From Methanohalobium sp046546175 (lineage in GTDB: Archaea > Halobacteriota > Methanosarcinia > Methanosarcinales > Methanosarcinaceae), in contig NZ_JBKGYF010000011.1 of the NCBI RefSeq assembly GCF_046546175.1, forward strand, positions 1 to 33,325: DNA of 33,325 bases, in the 5' to 3' direction. Shown piece by piece: positions 8,777 through 16,844 of this stretch. Made by a program: the position numbers and the translations under genes. The notes below the pieces were generated by a model. It saw only the letters and a list, made by a program, of their open reading frames with translations, searched no databases and was not told the origin of the DNA. The first letter of the stretch is position 1; each line of letters starts with the position of its first letter.

Positions 8777-8909
8777 CCTAACAAAGTGTTCAAGATATAA
8801 GTAGTTAACCCCAAGAATTATAAAATAGGATAGATTCTCAAAATTACATAAATAAATGAACTTTTAAATTCCAAAATATAATATTTATGTTAAGATAATT
8901 TATAAATAG

Positions 8910-8938
8910 AAAAAGGAAAAGCGTGTAAAATAACACGC
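8910..8938 (-). terminator. Terminator of the VPXXXP-tail secreted protein gene
   Basis: On the minus strand GCGTGT (8938-8933) pairs with ACACGC (8926-8921) around a 6-base loop, followed by TTTTCCTTTTTC. The hairpin begins 18 bases after the stop codon, so it fits a bacterial-style hairpin/T-tract terminator. Confidence 0.65.
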
Positions 8939-8956
8939 ATATTACTGGTTAAATAT

Positions 8957-9628
8957 TTATTTTTGCTGTCTTCTCATGAACAATACAAGTGCAATTCCAA
9001 GTATACCAACTAAAAGCACTGGATTTGCTGTTGGTACTCCTGCCCAATGGTCATGTTTTTGTGGTTCAGAGGGAACTGTGTCTTCATAGCAGGTTCCACC
9101 TACTGACCATCTATCCCAACCTATAGGAAAATGCTGTTGGTCAGAACCACCTGTGTAATCAGTGTCTGCTTCTACATTCATTGCCCATCCGAATTTGCCA
9201 CCAGTTTCTCCAAGTGCAGATTTGGGTACTGTTATTTCGAATTGTTTTCCATCAGTAGATTTTTCTACGTTCATATTATCTGGAACACTCATAGCTGTAC
9301 TCCATCCACTATCATATTCTTTATAATGCGCCTGTGTTCCTGGACTCCAACCAACCAAGAACGATTCTCCTGTACTATTGTTACATATTACAAGCTGTGC
9401 TCCAGATTCTGTAAGGTCATCTCCAACATCACTTATATTTATGGTCCATTTGACATTATCATCAGCACTTTCCATAGTCATATCAATGTCAAAATTATAC
9501 ATGGTTGAAGGGTCTACTAATTCAAATTCCTCTTCAGTCCATGAATCGGCTGAAGCACTTCCAACCATTGCAAACATCACAAATATCGATGCAAATATCA
9601 TTATTCTTGTCAATTTACTTTTTATCAT
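8957..9628 (-). CDS. Secreted protein with VPXXXP-CTERM archaeosortase tail
   Basis: 223 residues from the ATG at 9628, chosen over an upstream in-frame ATG (9673) because GGGGGTATAGGAAA lies directly before it and it leaves a clean signal peptide (MIKSKL, hydrophobic core, GSASA before DSW at about 27/28). The middle (30-175) is acidic and beta-rich. FEITVPKSALG and FGWAMNVEAD recall DOMON/CBM9-like sandwich domains (inference). The C-terminus is VPTANP (198-203), a hydrophobic stretch (204-218) and MRRQQK. This matches the VPXXXP-CTERM signal that archaeosortase B-type enzymes process, so the mature protein is probably cut and anchored at the cell surface. No archaeosortase gene is visible in the window. 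Confidence 0.88.
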   Translation of the reverse strand: MIKSKLTRIMIFASIFVMFAMVGSASADSWTEEEFELVDPSTMYNFDIDMTMESADDNVKWTINISDVGDDLTESGAQLVICNNSTGESFLVGWSPGTQAHYKEYDSGWSTAMSVPDNMNVEKSTDGKQFEITVPKSALGETGGKFGWAMNVEADTDYTGGSDQQHFPIGWDRWSVGGTCYEDTVPSEPQKHDHWAGVPTANPVLLVGILGIALVLFMRRQQK

Positions 9629-9995
9629 TTTCCTATACCCCCGGTATATTTGTGATAATTGGTTAAATTGCACTTATATGCAATCTAAACAACTTTAGAT
9701 TCGAATAAGACATGACCAAATAAAAATAATTGCGAAACATTGTTCCAAAAAATAGTTGCTGTTGTTAATCAGTATATTTTGCCTGATTTGTGAGTGCATA
9801 AATCATTTATTCAAATTTCTGTTTTATATCCACCCATTATACGAATAAAAAGAGGGATTAATGAATACGAAATTTTTTTAAATTTGATAAAAATACACAA
9901 TTTGATCTAGTTAATTCAATTTCAAAAAAATATCCACTGTCAAGTAAATAGATAAACCAATGAAAAGTTAAAAGAAATGATAAAACAGAAATTAC
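9629..9995. promoter_or_regulatory. Promoter of secreted gene and AT-rich spacer
   Basis: On the minus strand a TATA-like TATAAG (complement of 9673-9678) sits inside a short repeat TTGCA...TGCAA (9668-9683). Directly upstream is a perfect 8-base inverted repeat, AATCTAAA-caac-TTTAGATT (9682-9701). This copies the layout at the other secreted gene, where GTATCTAGATAC adjoins the TATA element. From about 9702 to 9995 the spacer is AT-rich and no gene is seen. Confidence 0.5.
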
Positions 9996-10499
9996 TTACT
10001 TTTTTATCATTTTAACAATCTCCCGCCCGAATGCATAGAGGTCATTCGGATTTCTTGAAGTTATTAGATTCCCGTCCACAACAACTTCATTATCCTCGTA
10101 ATCGGCACCAGCTACTTTCAAATCATCTCTTACACCTATATAGCATGTAGCTTTGCGCCCTTTTGCTACACCTGCTGATATAAGAACCTGTACCCCATGA
10201 CATATCGCAGCTACAGGTTTGTTCCTGTCAAAGAAATGTTTTGTTATCTCAAGTGCCTTTTCATCAAGCCTAACCTTTTCTGGTGCTTTACCTCCAGATA
10301 TAACCAATATATCGTAATCTTCAGGATTAACGTCATTAAAGGTCAGGTCCACATTTGCAGGATAACCATGCTTGCCGGTTATAATTCCTTTTTCCATCGA
10401 TGCTATCTTTACATCAACCCCTGCTTCCTTGAAACGGTTGAGAGGGTAGAAGAGCTCAAGATCTTCAAAATTATCTGCACTAAGTATTAACGCTTTCAA
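9996..10499 (-). CDS. DJ-1/PfpI family protein
   Basis: 167 residues, the normal size for the PfpI/YhbO group. Members have been described as intracellular proteases or as glyoxalase/deglycase enzymes; which applies here cannot be told from sequence. The nucleophile elbow is AAICHGVQVL with Cys100 and His101, and the supporting Glu is in DNFEDLE (Glu12). The core ends with NLITSRNPNDL. The start is TTG at 10499, giving MKALILSADN, which matches the family N-terminus; AGGGG lies 9-13 bases upstream and no ATG competes. A possible promoter on the minus strand has a TTAAATATATAAT stretch near 10541-10555, with a TTGATT...AATCAA repeat just upstream (10563-10581). Confidence 0.88.
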   Translation of the reverse strand: MKALILSADNFEDLELFYPLNRFKEAGVDVKIASMEKGIITGKHGYPANVDLTFNDVNPEDYDILVISGGKAPEKVRLDEKALEITKHFFDRNKPVAAICHGVQVLISAGVAKGRKATCYIGVRDDLKVAGADYEDNEVVVDGNLITSRNPNDLYAFGREIVKMIKK

Positions 10500-10661
10500 A
10501 ATCCAAACCCCTTTGTAACCTTACAGTATCTGGTTATTGCTGATTGATTATATATTTAACCTTTGATTGGGGTTAAATCAATCGACATAAGAAAGAAAAA
10601 AACTGAGGGTATAGTAATTATCGCAATCATTCCCCACTAACTGGTAAAAGACATTATTCAA

Positions 10662-10799
10662 TTATTCACATGTATCCAGTAAATGTCTTCTGTAATTACC
10701 CCTTTCATCACCAACATGAATAGGTTCAACATATACTTCTTTTCTTTTTTTCTTGCCCTTAGTTTCATTTTTTTCATCTTGTGGTTGGTCTTCTGGCAT
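10662..10799 (-). CDS. Small basic 45-residue protein, unknown
   Basis: A short frame from ATG (10799) to TAA (10662). The protein starts MPEDQPQDEKNETKG, has a lysine/arginine block KGKKKRK (14-20), and ends VYVEPIHVGDERGNYRRHLL then DTCE. A convincing ribosome site, GAGGTG, lies 7-12 bases before the ATG, which supports real translation. The gene follows the prepilin peptidase by 65 bases on the same strand and may share its transcript. No signal peptide or membrane helix is present, and the single Cys44 alone would not make a metal site. The family is not recognised; the basic patch hints at nucleic-acid or ribosome contact, but that is a guess. Confidence 0.55.
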   Translation of the reverse strand: MPEDQPQDEKNETKGKKKRKEVYVEPIHVGDERGNYRRHLLDTCE

Positions 10800-10864
10800 T
10801 GTATTAACACCTCTTTAAATGATATGTAATGATTTGCATTAAAGATTACCCTGTTTTAAGAGAG

Positions 10865-11629
10865 TTAGATAAACGGAACGATATAATTTGAGGTGACGTA
10901 AAATATCAAGTCTCCATAAACTACAGCTGTCAAAAAACCAGCAGTTATAGGTATCATAAACGGCAATCCGGGCGTCACCCAGATTTGTTCGTTAATGAGG
11001 TTTTTTTCAGCATAATTTTTCAGTTCTCCTATTGTATCAGAATCTACCTTTTTTCCACCTCTTGAAAATTTAGTTTTGATGCTGTTCTTGGATTCTTCAT
11101 ATTTTTCCAGTAGTCGAATATGGCCTGGTTGAAGGTCATACACTGATGTTTTGTATCCCAGAAACATATACCACGGTTTATTCAGTATCTCCATGGGTTC
11201 TTTTATAAGATTGTAGATAAACAATCCAATCGGAACAATAACAGTAAGGATTACTGCGTTTCCAAATACACTGAATGCGAACAAATCTACTGGAGGGATT
11301 GACTGCAGAGGTAGTGTATAACCAAGTATATCAATCACAGGAAATGCAGGCATTATGACAGATATAACCATCATCAATTTTGCATCTGCACCACCAAAAG
11401 CGTTCAGAAAAAAAAGGATGTACACGAATACAAAAATAAAAACAAACGAAAATCCCAGATGTACAATATGCGATAACCCATTGGAAACAATATCGTATAT
11501 TATAAAAAACGAACCTGGTGCAAGCATTAACGACCAGAGTTTGTTGGGAACTCTTCGTGTTTTCAGGTCAGAATAGCACGAATAAAACAGAAACGGCATA
11601 AAAAAAAGAACTTTTAACATACCTATCAT
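10865..11629 (-). CDS. Archaeal A24 prepilin/preflagellin peptidase
   Basis: Membrane aspartyl protease of the A24 family (PibD/FlaK/EppA type), which removes class III signal peptides from pilins or archaellins on the cytoplasmic face. 254 residues with about six hydrophobic segments. The two catalytic Asp are Asp21 in YSDLKTRRVPN and Asp82 in FGGADAKLMM, the GxGD site. A soluble loop at about 165-212 (KYEESKNSIKTKF then SRGGKKVDS) is typical of the longer archaeal members. The ATG sits one base after the TAA of HPS-RraA, so the two genes are probably translated from one message. No pilin, archaellin or secretion ATPase is nearby, so the substrate is unknown. Confidence 0.9.
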   Translation of the reverse strand: MIGMLKVLFFMPFLFYSCYSDLKTRRVPNKLWSLMLAPGSFFIIYDIVSNGLSHIVHLGFSFVFIFVFVYILFFLNAFGGADAKLMMVISVIMPAFPVIDILGYTLPLQSIPPVDLFAFSVFGNAVILTVIVPIGLFIYNLIKEPMEILNKPWYMFLGYKTSVYDLQPGHIRLLEKYEESKNSIKTKFSRGGKKVDSDTIGELKNYAEKNLINEQIWVTPGLPFMIPITAGFLTAVVYGDLIFYVTSNYIVPFI

Positions 11630-11630
11630 T

Positions 11631-12899
11631 TTATTGTTTCTCCCATTTGTTGAGTTGTGCTACCTCAGATAATGTTCTGCCTCTTTTAACTTCCTCATAG
11701 AGGCGCTGTTCACCCTTTTCTACTTCTTTTGCTCTGCGGGCGATTTCATAGGCATGCTCTTTTGGAACAACAACTACTCCATTGTTATCTCCTATTATAT
11801 AATCCCCAGATTTTACTGTCTGGTTTCCGCAGATGATTTCAGAATTAATTTCACCAAATCCTTTAGGGTCTCCTGCGTTTGGTACTGTATTACTTGCAAA
11901 AATCGGTAAACCTATATTTGTTATATCATCCACATCCCTTACAGCACCATCAACGACAACTCCTGCAACACCTTTGTTCAAACAGCTGAATGTAGCCAGA
12001 CCACCCCAGCAGGCTATATGTTTGCTGCCGTTATAAATTACAATCACATCACCAGGTTTTGCAGTATCGATTGACTGGACCGGTTTTGCCCAGTCACCTT
12101 CAAATGTCTGTACAGTTACTGCTCTCCCAACCATTTTCGTATCCCTGACAAGAGGTCTGATGTTTTGCATCGCACCTTTGCGATGCATGGCATCAGATAT
12201 ATTCGGTGTTGAAGTAGTCATAAAAAGTTCGTAGATTTCATCATCAAGCGACTGTTTGAGAAAACCTGATTTTGAAGGAGACTCCACACTGCTGCGTATT
12301 TTTTTTGCCGCTTCAGTAACATTATCGGAACGGGTTATGTTCCCGCCAACAATTACTATATCTGCACCGGCATCCACGATTTCTGAAACGGTTTTTTCAT
12401 CAAGTCCACCTGCAACTGCTACCGGGATATTTACCGCACCAATAATATCGTTAAGGAGCTGTACCGGGTTATATCCAAGCATTTGCTGGTCGATACCAAC
12501 ATGGACATTGATATAATCGATACCCATTTCCTCAAGATGTTTTGCCTGTTCAACCGGGTTATCAACAGACATCAAATCAGCCATCAGTTTTACACCATAC
12601 CGGTGTGCAGAGCGCACAGAGTCGTTTATTGTAGATTCGTCTGAATTCCCCAGAATCATCACTACGTCTGCACCGGATTTTGCCGCCATTTCTACTTCCA
12701 TTGACCCGGTATCTATTGTTTTCATATCTGCAAGTATTGTATAATCCGGAAACTCTTTTCTGACTCTGCGGATTGCAGACATCCCTTCACTTTTAATAAG
12801 AGGCGTCCCTACCTCTATCCAGTCTATACCACCTTCCACTGCCTCTTTTGCAATCTGTATTGCCCGGTCGGTTTCCAGTAAATCAAGCGCTACCTGCAC
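11631..12899 (-). CDS. 3-hexulose-6-phosphate synthase fused to RraA-like domain
   Basis: 422 residues. The N-terminal domain (1 to about 208) is HPS: QVALDLLETDRA, EVGTPLIKSEG, LADMKTIDTG (56-65), AVAGGLDEKT and IVGGNITR. It links formaldehyde with ribulose 5-phosphate, and in archaea the reverse direction supplies pentose phosphates. The C-terminal domain (about 212-422) is RraA-like, with YNGSKHIACWGGLAT (289-303) and DGAVRD (317-322). RraA-fold proteins include RNase E regulators and aldolases; the role here is open. The first canonical start is GTG at 12899, but homology seems to begin earlier: the upstream in-frame codons read IKPIV before QVALD, close to PPYLQVALD in the Fae-Hps fusion at 29017-30195. 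The true start may thus be non-canonical. Confidence 0.9.
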   Translation of the reverse strand: MQVALDLLETDRAIQIAKEAVEGGIDWIEVGTPLIKSEGMSAIRRVRKEFPDYTILADMKTIDTGSMEVEMAAKSGADVVMILGNSDESTINDSVRSAHRYGVKLMADLMSVDNPVEQAKHLEEMGIDYINVHVGIDQQMLGYNPVQLLNDIIGAVNIPVAVAGGLDEKTVSEIVDAGADIVIVGGNITRSDNVTEAAKKIRSSVESPSKSGFLKQSLDDEIYELFMTTSTPNISDAMHRKGAMQNIRPLVRDTKMVGRAVTVQTFEGDWAKPVQSIDTAKPGDVIVIYNGSKHIACWGGLATFSCLNKGVAGVVVDGAVRDVDDITNIGLPIFASNTVPNAGDPKGFGEINSEIICGNQTVKSGDYIIGDNNGVVVVPKEHAYEIARRAKEVEKGEQRLYEEVKRGRTLSEVAQLNKWEKQ

Positions 12900-13028
12900 A
12901 ATCGGTTTGATACAATCACCTATGATGTAGTTATTATATTTGTATAGTAAATTAATTTCCTATAAATTTAATCACAATCATTTCAAATCAGCAAAAAATA
13001 TATTCCATGTAGTTGTCTTGGATGACAG

Positions 13029-13955
13029 ATGAGATTCAAAGACCTTGATATAATCTCAATGAAAGACTTTTCACGGGATATGATAGACCATATCCTTGAT
13101 ACTGCAGAAAAACTTGAACCCATCGCAAATGGTGAGGATAAATCCGGCATATTAAACGGAAAGATTCTGTCACTACTCTTTTTCGAACCCAGTACACGGA
13201 CACGCATGTCCTTTGAAACCGCTATAAAAAGACTTGGTGGAGACGTGCTGAGTCTGGGTGCAGTTGATGCGAGTTCTATTATAAAAGGTGAAAATCTAAC
13301 TGACACCATACATGTGATTGAGGGTTATGCTGATGCAATCATCCTGAGACATCCAAAAGAAGGGTCTGCTAAAATGGCATCAGAAATATCATCCATACCT
13401 GTGATAAATGCAGGTGATGGTGCAGGACATCATCCTACCCAGACATTTCTGGATTTATATACCATGCGAAGAGAAAGCCGACTGGATGGTGTCAAAGTTG
13501 CCATTACCGGTGACCTCAAATACGGACGCACGGTGCATTCCCTTTGTTATGCACTGTCTCTGTACAATGCTGATATAACACTGGTTTCTCCGAAAGAACT
13601 GAGAATGCCCCGCGAAATCATACGAGACCTCAAAAACCGTGGTATAGAAGTAAAGCAAACCGATTCGATTGAAGAGGCTATTCAGAACGTAGATGTGCTC
13701 TATGTCACAAGGATTCAAAAGGAGCGTTTTCCAGACCCTGCTGAATACCAGAGAGTATCAACCAGTTTACAGATTACCGCCGAACTCCTTAAAAATGCAA
13801 ATCCGGAACTCAAAATCATGCATCCACTGCCCAGAGTAAATGAAATTGACCCTGATGTGGATTTTACACCTCATGCGTGTTATTTCAGACAATCGTTTTA
13901 TGGAGTACCTATCAGGATGGCTCTGCTGTCACTTATAATGGGGACTGTGGAATGA
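13029..13955 (+). CDS. pyrB: Aspartate carbamoyltransferase, catalytic subunit
   Basis: Joins carbamoyl phosphate and aspartate, the committed step of pyrimidine synthesis. 308 residues, full length. The phosphate loop is FFEPSTRTRMSFE (51-63, STRTR at 55-59), and the mobile lysine loop is ASSIIKGEN (81-89, Lys86). HHPTQTFLDLYT and the aspartate-domain motif MHPLPRVNEID are also present. The ATG at 13029 has GGATGA 4-9 bases upstream. The stop overlaps the start of pyrI by four bases (ATGA), so the catalytic and regulatory chains are made together, as in the classic allosteric enzyme. Confidence 0.97.
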   Translation: MRFKDLDIISMKDFSRDMIDHILDTAEKLEPIANGEDKSGILNGKILSLLFFEPSTRTRMSFETAIKRLGGDVLSLGAVDASSIIKGENLTDTIHVIEGYADAIILRHPKEGSAKMASEISSIPVINAGDGAGHHPTQTFLDLYTMRRESRLDGVKVAITGDLKYGRTVHSLCYALSLYNADITLVSPKELRMPREIIRDLKNRGIEVKQTDSIEEAIQNVDVLYVTRIQKERFPDPAEYQRVSTSLQITAELLKNANPELKIMHPLPRVNEIDPDVDFTPHACYFRQSFYGVPIRMALLSLIMGTVE

Positions 13956-14434
13956 CAACCGAAAACAGAAAAGAAAATCACGAAATTCGAGTCCGTCCGA
14001 TTGAAAACGGTACCGTTATAGACCATATCACCGCAGGTCAAGCATTAAATGTCCTTAAAATAATCGGTAAACCCGGTACATCTGAAGGCATAATGAGTGT
14101 GCTTGTAAATGCACCTAGCTCACACGGGAAAAAAGATGTAATTAAAATCGAAGGTCGCGAGATTAATGCACAGGAATTTGATAAAATTGCCCTGATTGCA
14201 CCTAATGCTACTATCAATATTATACGCAATTTCAAAGTGGCAAGTAAAAAACAGGTACAGATTCCCGAACATATAGAAGGAATTGTCAGGTGTGTAAACC
14301 CCAACTGTATCACTAACAGCAACGAGCCCATAAAATCAAAATTCACTGTGAACACGGATAACAAAGATATATTTCTCAGATGTGACTACTGTGAAAGAAT
14401 CATATCTGAAAATATTGCAGACAATCTACTTTAA
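13952..14434 (+). CDS. pyrI: Aspartate carbamoyltransferase, regulatory subunit
   Basis: 160-residue regulatory chain. The nucleotide-binding domain (about 10-100) has VRPIENGTVIDHITAGQA and VLVNAPSSHGKKD, the family pattern for the CTP/ATP site. The zinc domain has four cysteines, CVNPNC (114, 119) and CDYC (144, 147), the usual structural zinc site that contacts PyrB. The start at 13952 is chosen for its overlap with the pyrB stop; a longer in-frame start at 13877 would lie inside pyrB and add 25 residues not found in the family. Feedback control by CTP is expected. Confidence 0.96.
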   Translation: MTTENRKENHEIRVRPIENGTVIDHITAGQALNVLKIIGKPGTSEGIMSVLVNAPSSHGKKDVIKIEGREINAQEFDKIALIAPNATINIIRNFKVASKKQVQIPEHIEGIVRCVNPNCITNSNEPIKSKFTVNTDNKDIFLRCDYCERIISENIADNLL

Positions 14435-14451
14435 AAAGTTAAAAAAGAAAA

Positions 14452-15243
14452 TTAAAACCCAAGTACATCTTCCATTGTGTAGATACCGGGTTTTGCCCCT
14501 GAAACCCATTGAGCGGCTTTTATTGCTCCGCCTGCAAATGCCTGTCGTGAGCCTGCCTGGTGTTTCAATTCCATCCGTTCACCTTCCCCTGCAAAAATAA
14601 CTGTATGTTCACCTACTATATCTCCTCCGCGAATGGCATGTATCCCTATCTCATCACCACGGGGTGCATGACCCTGGCGTCCGTATACATATTTTTTACC
14701 ACCCAAGGTTTCAATTATGACATCTGCTGCTTTCAGTGCAGTCCCGCTTGGTGCATCTTTTTTGTTGTTATGATGTGCTTCAAGGATTTCAATATCATAA
14801 TCAGAAAGATACCGTGACATTTCCTTTATCATTTTGAAAAATACATTCACACCAACTGAATAATTGGGTGCTATAACTGCGGAGACATTGTTTTTTTTAA
14901 TAAACTGTTCGATAGAATTTCTCTGGTCTTCAGTAAACCCGGTGGTACCAATCACCAGATTAACACCGCGTTCAGATGCAGCTATTACATTCTGAACTGT
15001 AGCATTGGGTGCTGTAAAATCAATCAGAACCTCGGTATTTGTTTCAGCCAGTACATCCCCCATATTTTCAGGGTCTGAAATTGGTACATCAACCGTTCCT
15101 ACTCCTGATGATTCTCCTGCATCATTACCGATATTGAATATATCAAAAGCAGCTGACAACTCGAAATTATTTGAATTGGCGATGTTATCAATCAACATTT
15201 TGCCCATTCGACCATAGGCACCTGATACTGCTGCTCTGGTCAT
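14452..15243 (-). CDS. dapB: 4-hydroxy-tetrahydrodipicolinate reductase
   Basis: Reduces the DapA product with NAD(P)H in lysine/diaminopimelate synthesis. 263 residues. The nucleotide motif is AAVSGAYGRMG (4-14), with VIGTTGF at 98-103 and the active-site motif EAHHNNKKDAPSGTA at 155-169 (His157/158, Lys161). The start at 15243 is preferred to an ATG three codons upstream because it overlaps the dapA TAA by one base and starts MTRAAVSG. It is convergent with pyrI, with only 17 bases between the stops; the minus strand beyond the stop is T-rich and may terminate transcription. Confidence 0.96.
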   Translation of the reverse strand: MTRAAVSGAYGRMGKMLIDNIANSNNFELSAAFDIFNIGNDAGESSGVGTVDVPISDPENMGDVLAETNTEVLIDFTAPNATVQNVIAASERGVNLVIGTTGFTEDQRNSIEQFIKKNNVSAVIAPNYSVGVNVFFKMIKEMSRYLSDYDIEILEAHHNNKKDAPSGTALKAADVIIETLGGKKYVYGRQGHAPRGDEIGIHAIRGGDIVGEHTVIFAGEGERMELKHQAGSRQAFAGGAIKAAQWVSGAKPGIYTMEDVLGF

Positions 15244-16115
15244 TAAATACACCCCAGTTTTTTGAGAGCATCATTTAATACATGTTCATTATCATAACTA
15301 AGCTGTGCAAGTGGTAATCGAAGGTGTCCACCGGCAAGTCCTATCAGTTCAGCTGCACGTTTAACCGGTATCGGGTTCGTTTCTGTGAACAGTGCACGGA
15401 TAAGCGGAGCTATTTCATAATGAACCTGTCTCGCAGTTTTAATATCATTATTAAGTGCAGCATCAACAAGTTTTACCATTTTATCAGGCACAATATTGGC
15501 TGAAACCGAAATAACACCCTCACCACCGATGGACAGTATCGGAAGTGTTAGTGGGTCTTCACCAGAAATAACAGTAAAATCTTCATCAGCAGTATACTCA
15601 ATCATTTGTGACATTTTGGATAGGTCGCCACATGCATCTTTTATTGCCACAATATTATCCAACTTTGAAAGTTCCTGTATCACTTCAAGCGGCATATCCT
15701 GTCCTGTTCTTGACGGTACATTGTACAGGATAAGCGGTATTTCCACATTTTCTGCTATTGTTTTAAAATGATTTATAAGACCGTTATTGTTAGGTTTGTT
15801 GTAATATGGAGATATTAAAAGTGCACCGTCTGCTCCCGCATCCTCTGCAAACCTGGTAAGTTCCAGTGCTTCTGCTGTATTGTTGGAGCCTGTACCTGCT
15901 ACAACCGGTACATTTGCACAGTCAACTGCAATATTTATCAATTCTTTATGCTCTGATGTTGACAGTGTCGCGGACTCACCTGTAGTACCACAGGCAACGA
16001 TACCTGACACGCCTCCTTTTTCAACAAAACTGATGTTGTCCTTAAATCCCTGTTTATTAATGGAATCGTCATCATTAAAAGGAGTTATAAGAGCCGGCAT
16101 GACACCTTCGAACAT
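15243..16115 (-). CDS. dapA: 4-hydroxy-tetrahydrodipicolinate synthase
   Basis: Condenses pyruvate with aspartate semialdehyde. 290 residues, a TIM-barrel aldolase of the NAL/DHDPS family. Key residues are all seen: CGTTGES (42-48; Thr44, Thr45), SPYYNKP (102-108), Tyr131 in LYNVPSRTG with Arg136, and the Schiff-base Lys159 in VAIKDACGD. PFND near the start and GGEGVISV near residue 193 also fit. It lies 17 bases after rps17e and overlaps dapB by one base, so S17e, DapA and DapB appear to be co-transcribed. Confidence 0.96.
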   Translation of the reverse strand: MFEGVMPALITPFNDDDSINKQGFKDNISFVEKGGVSGIVACGTTGESATLSTSEHKELINIAVDCANVPVVAGTGSNNTAEALELTRFAEDAGADGALLISPYYNKPNNNGLINHFKTIAENVEIPLILYNVPSRTGQDMPLEVIQELSKLDNIVAIKDACGDLSKMSQMIEYTADEDFTVISGEDPLTLPILSIGGEGVISVSANIVPDKMVKLVDAALNNDIKTARQVHYEIAPLIRALFTETNPIPVKRAAELIGLAGGHLRLPLAQLSYDNEHVLNDALKKLGCI

Positions 16116-16132
16116 AGTATCACTGCCATTGG

Positions 16133-16333
16133 TTATTCAGCAATAGTAGTTTTGAGTGACATGCGCCGGGTGACATAACCCGCCACACGGTTTCTGATGA
16201 CCTTGCTTTTAATTGTACTGTATTTAGTTACAAGGTGTTTGTTTTTTTCAAAGTCTTTTGTGAAATATTTTTTGTAGTCATTAATCAATCTTTCTGATAT
16301 GTTTTTTATATTAGTCTGTCTTATATTTCCCAT
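16133..16333 (-). CDS. rps17e: 30S ribosomal protein S17e
   Basis: 66-residue archaeal/eukaryotic-type ribosomal protein. MGNIRQTNIKNISERL, DFEKNKHLV and SKVIRNRVAGYVTRRM match the S17e pattern along its whole length. GGAG lies 7-10 bases before the ATG at 16333. It is the first gene of a probable operon with dapA and dapB, so lysine synthesis here is coupled to ribosomal protein expression. Confidence 0.95.
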   Translation of the reverse strand: MGNIRQTNIKNISERLINDYKKYFTKDFEKNKHLVTKYSTIKSKVIRNRVAGYVTRRMSLKTTIAE

Positions 16334-16435
16334 TTAATCTCTCCTTGCTGTTTAATGATGTATTTTTACAGATTTTTTGGATCTAGCCGTAATGGTAACC
16401 ATTATTTGCATTTATACCTTTTGGATAGAACTGAA

Positions 16436-16735
16436 TCATTGATTGTTGATGTCGGTTTTTCCCAGAAACCTGTCTAGTGTACCTGCGTTCTGGAATACCT
16501 TCTCCCTTACACCCTTGCGGTTTATGAAAAGACCTATTAGAACAAGTAAAAGACCTATATTTGGATTGGTCAATGTTAAAATTGCTCCAAAAAGTGTTGC
16601 AAACATTGCTGCAATACCTTTTATAGCTCCTTTCCTGTACGATTGATATCTTGTCCGTCTATAAATACGGATATCACGCATTGTAAGGAAAAGAACTACT
16701 ATGTAGGCGGTCATAGCTATTATCAGGGACATCAT
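16436..16735 (-). CDS. Small membrane protein, unknown
   Basis: 99 residues, not recognised. Three hydrophobic segments are seen at about 2-19, 36-55 and 58-71, with a basic loop RDIRIYRRTRYQSYRKGAIKG (20-40) and a cytoplasm-like charged tail NRKGVREKVFQNAG. Two ATG codons are adjacent (16735 and 16732). GAGGT lies about 10 bases upstream, so either could be used. It stands between rps17e (102 bases downstream) and the divergently transcribed polymerase gene. The frame carries few rare features and looks like an ordinary conserved membrane protein; no function is proposed. Confidence 0.75.
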   Translation of the reverse strand: MMSLIIAMTAYIVVLFLTMRDIRIYRRTRYQSYRKGAIKGIAAMFATLFGAILTLTNPNIGLLLVLIGLFINRKGVREKVFQNAGTLDRFLGKTDINNQ

Positions 16736-16844
16736 CTATTATTTACCTCTGATTTTGTATCGTTGGAACTAGCACAATATGGGATTTAAATATTTTTGTT
16801 TTATAGTATGATAAAAATTATCTATCAACGATTTTAATTGTCAG

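Larger units (their letters stand above)
8644..8956. other. Gene-free spacer with terminator and G-rich hairpin
   Basis: No credible gene is seen in these 313 bases. The contents are: a terminator hairpin after the VWA operon (8664-8689), a long imperfect hairpin whose loop is rich in G-tracts (8698-8776), about 140 plain AT-rich bases, and a terminator of the convergent secreted-protein gene (8910-8938). Confidence 0.7.

Noticed and set aside
9378..9698. Plus-strand frame of 106 codons
   Set aside because: Antisense to the secreted protein with the VPTANP tail, covering its promoter palindromes; no ribosome site.
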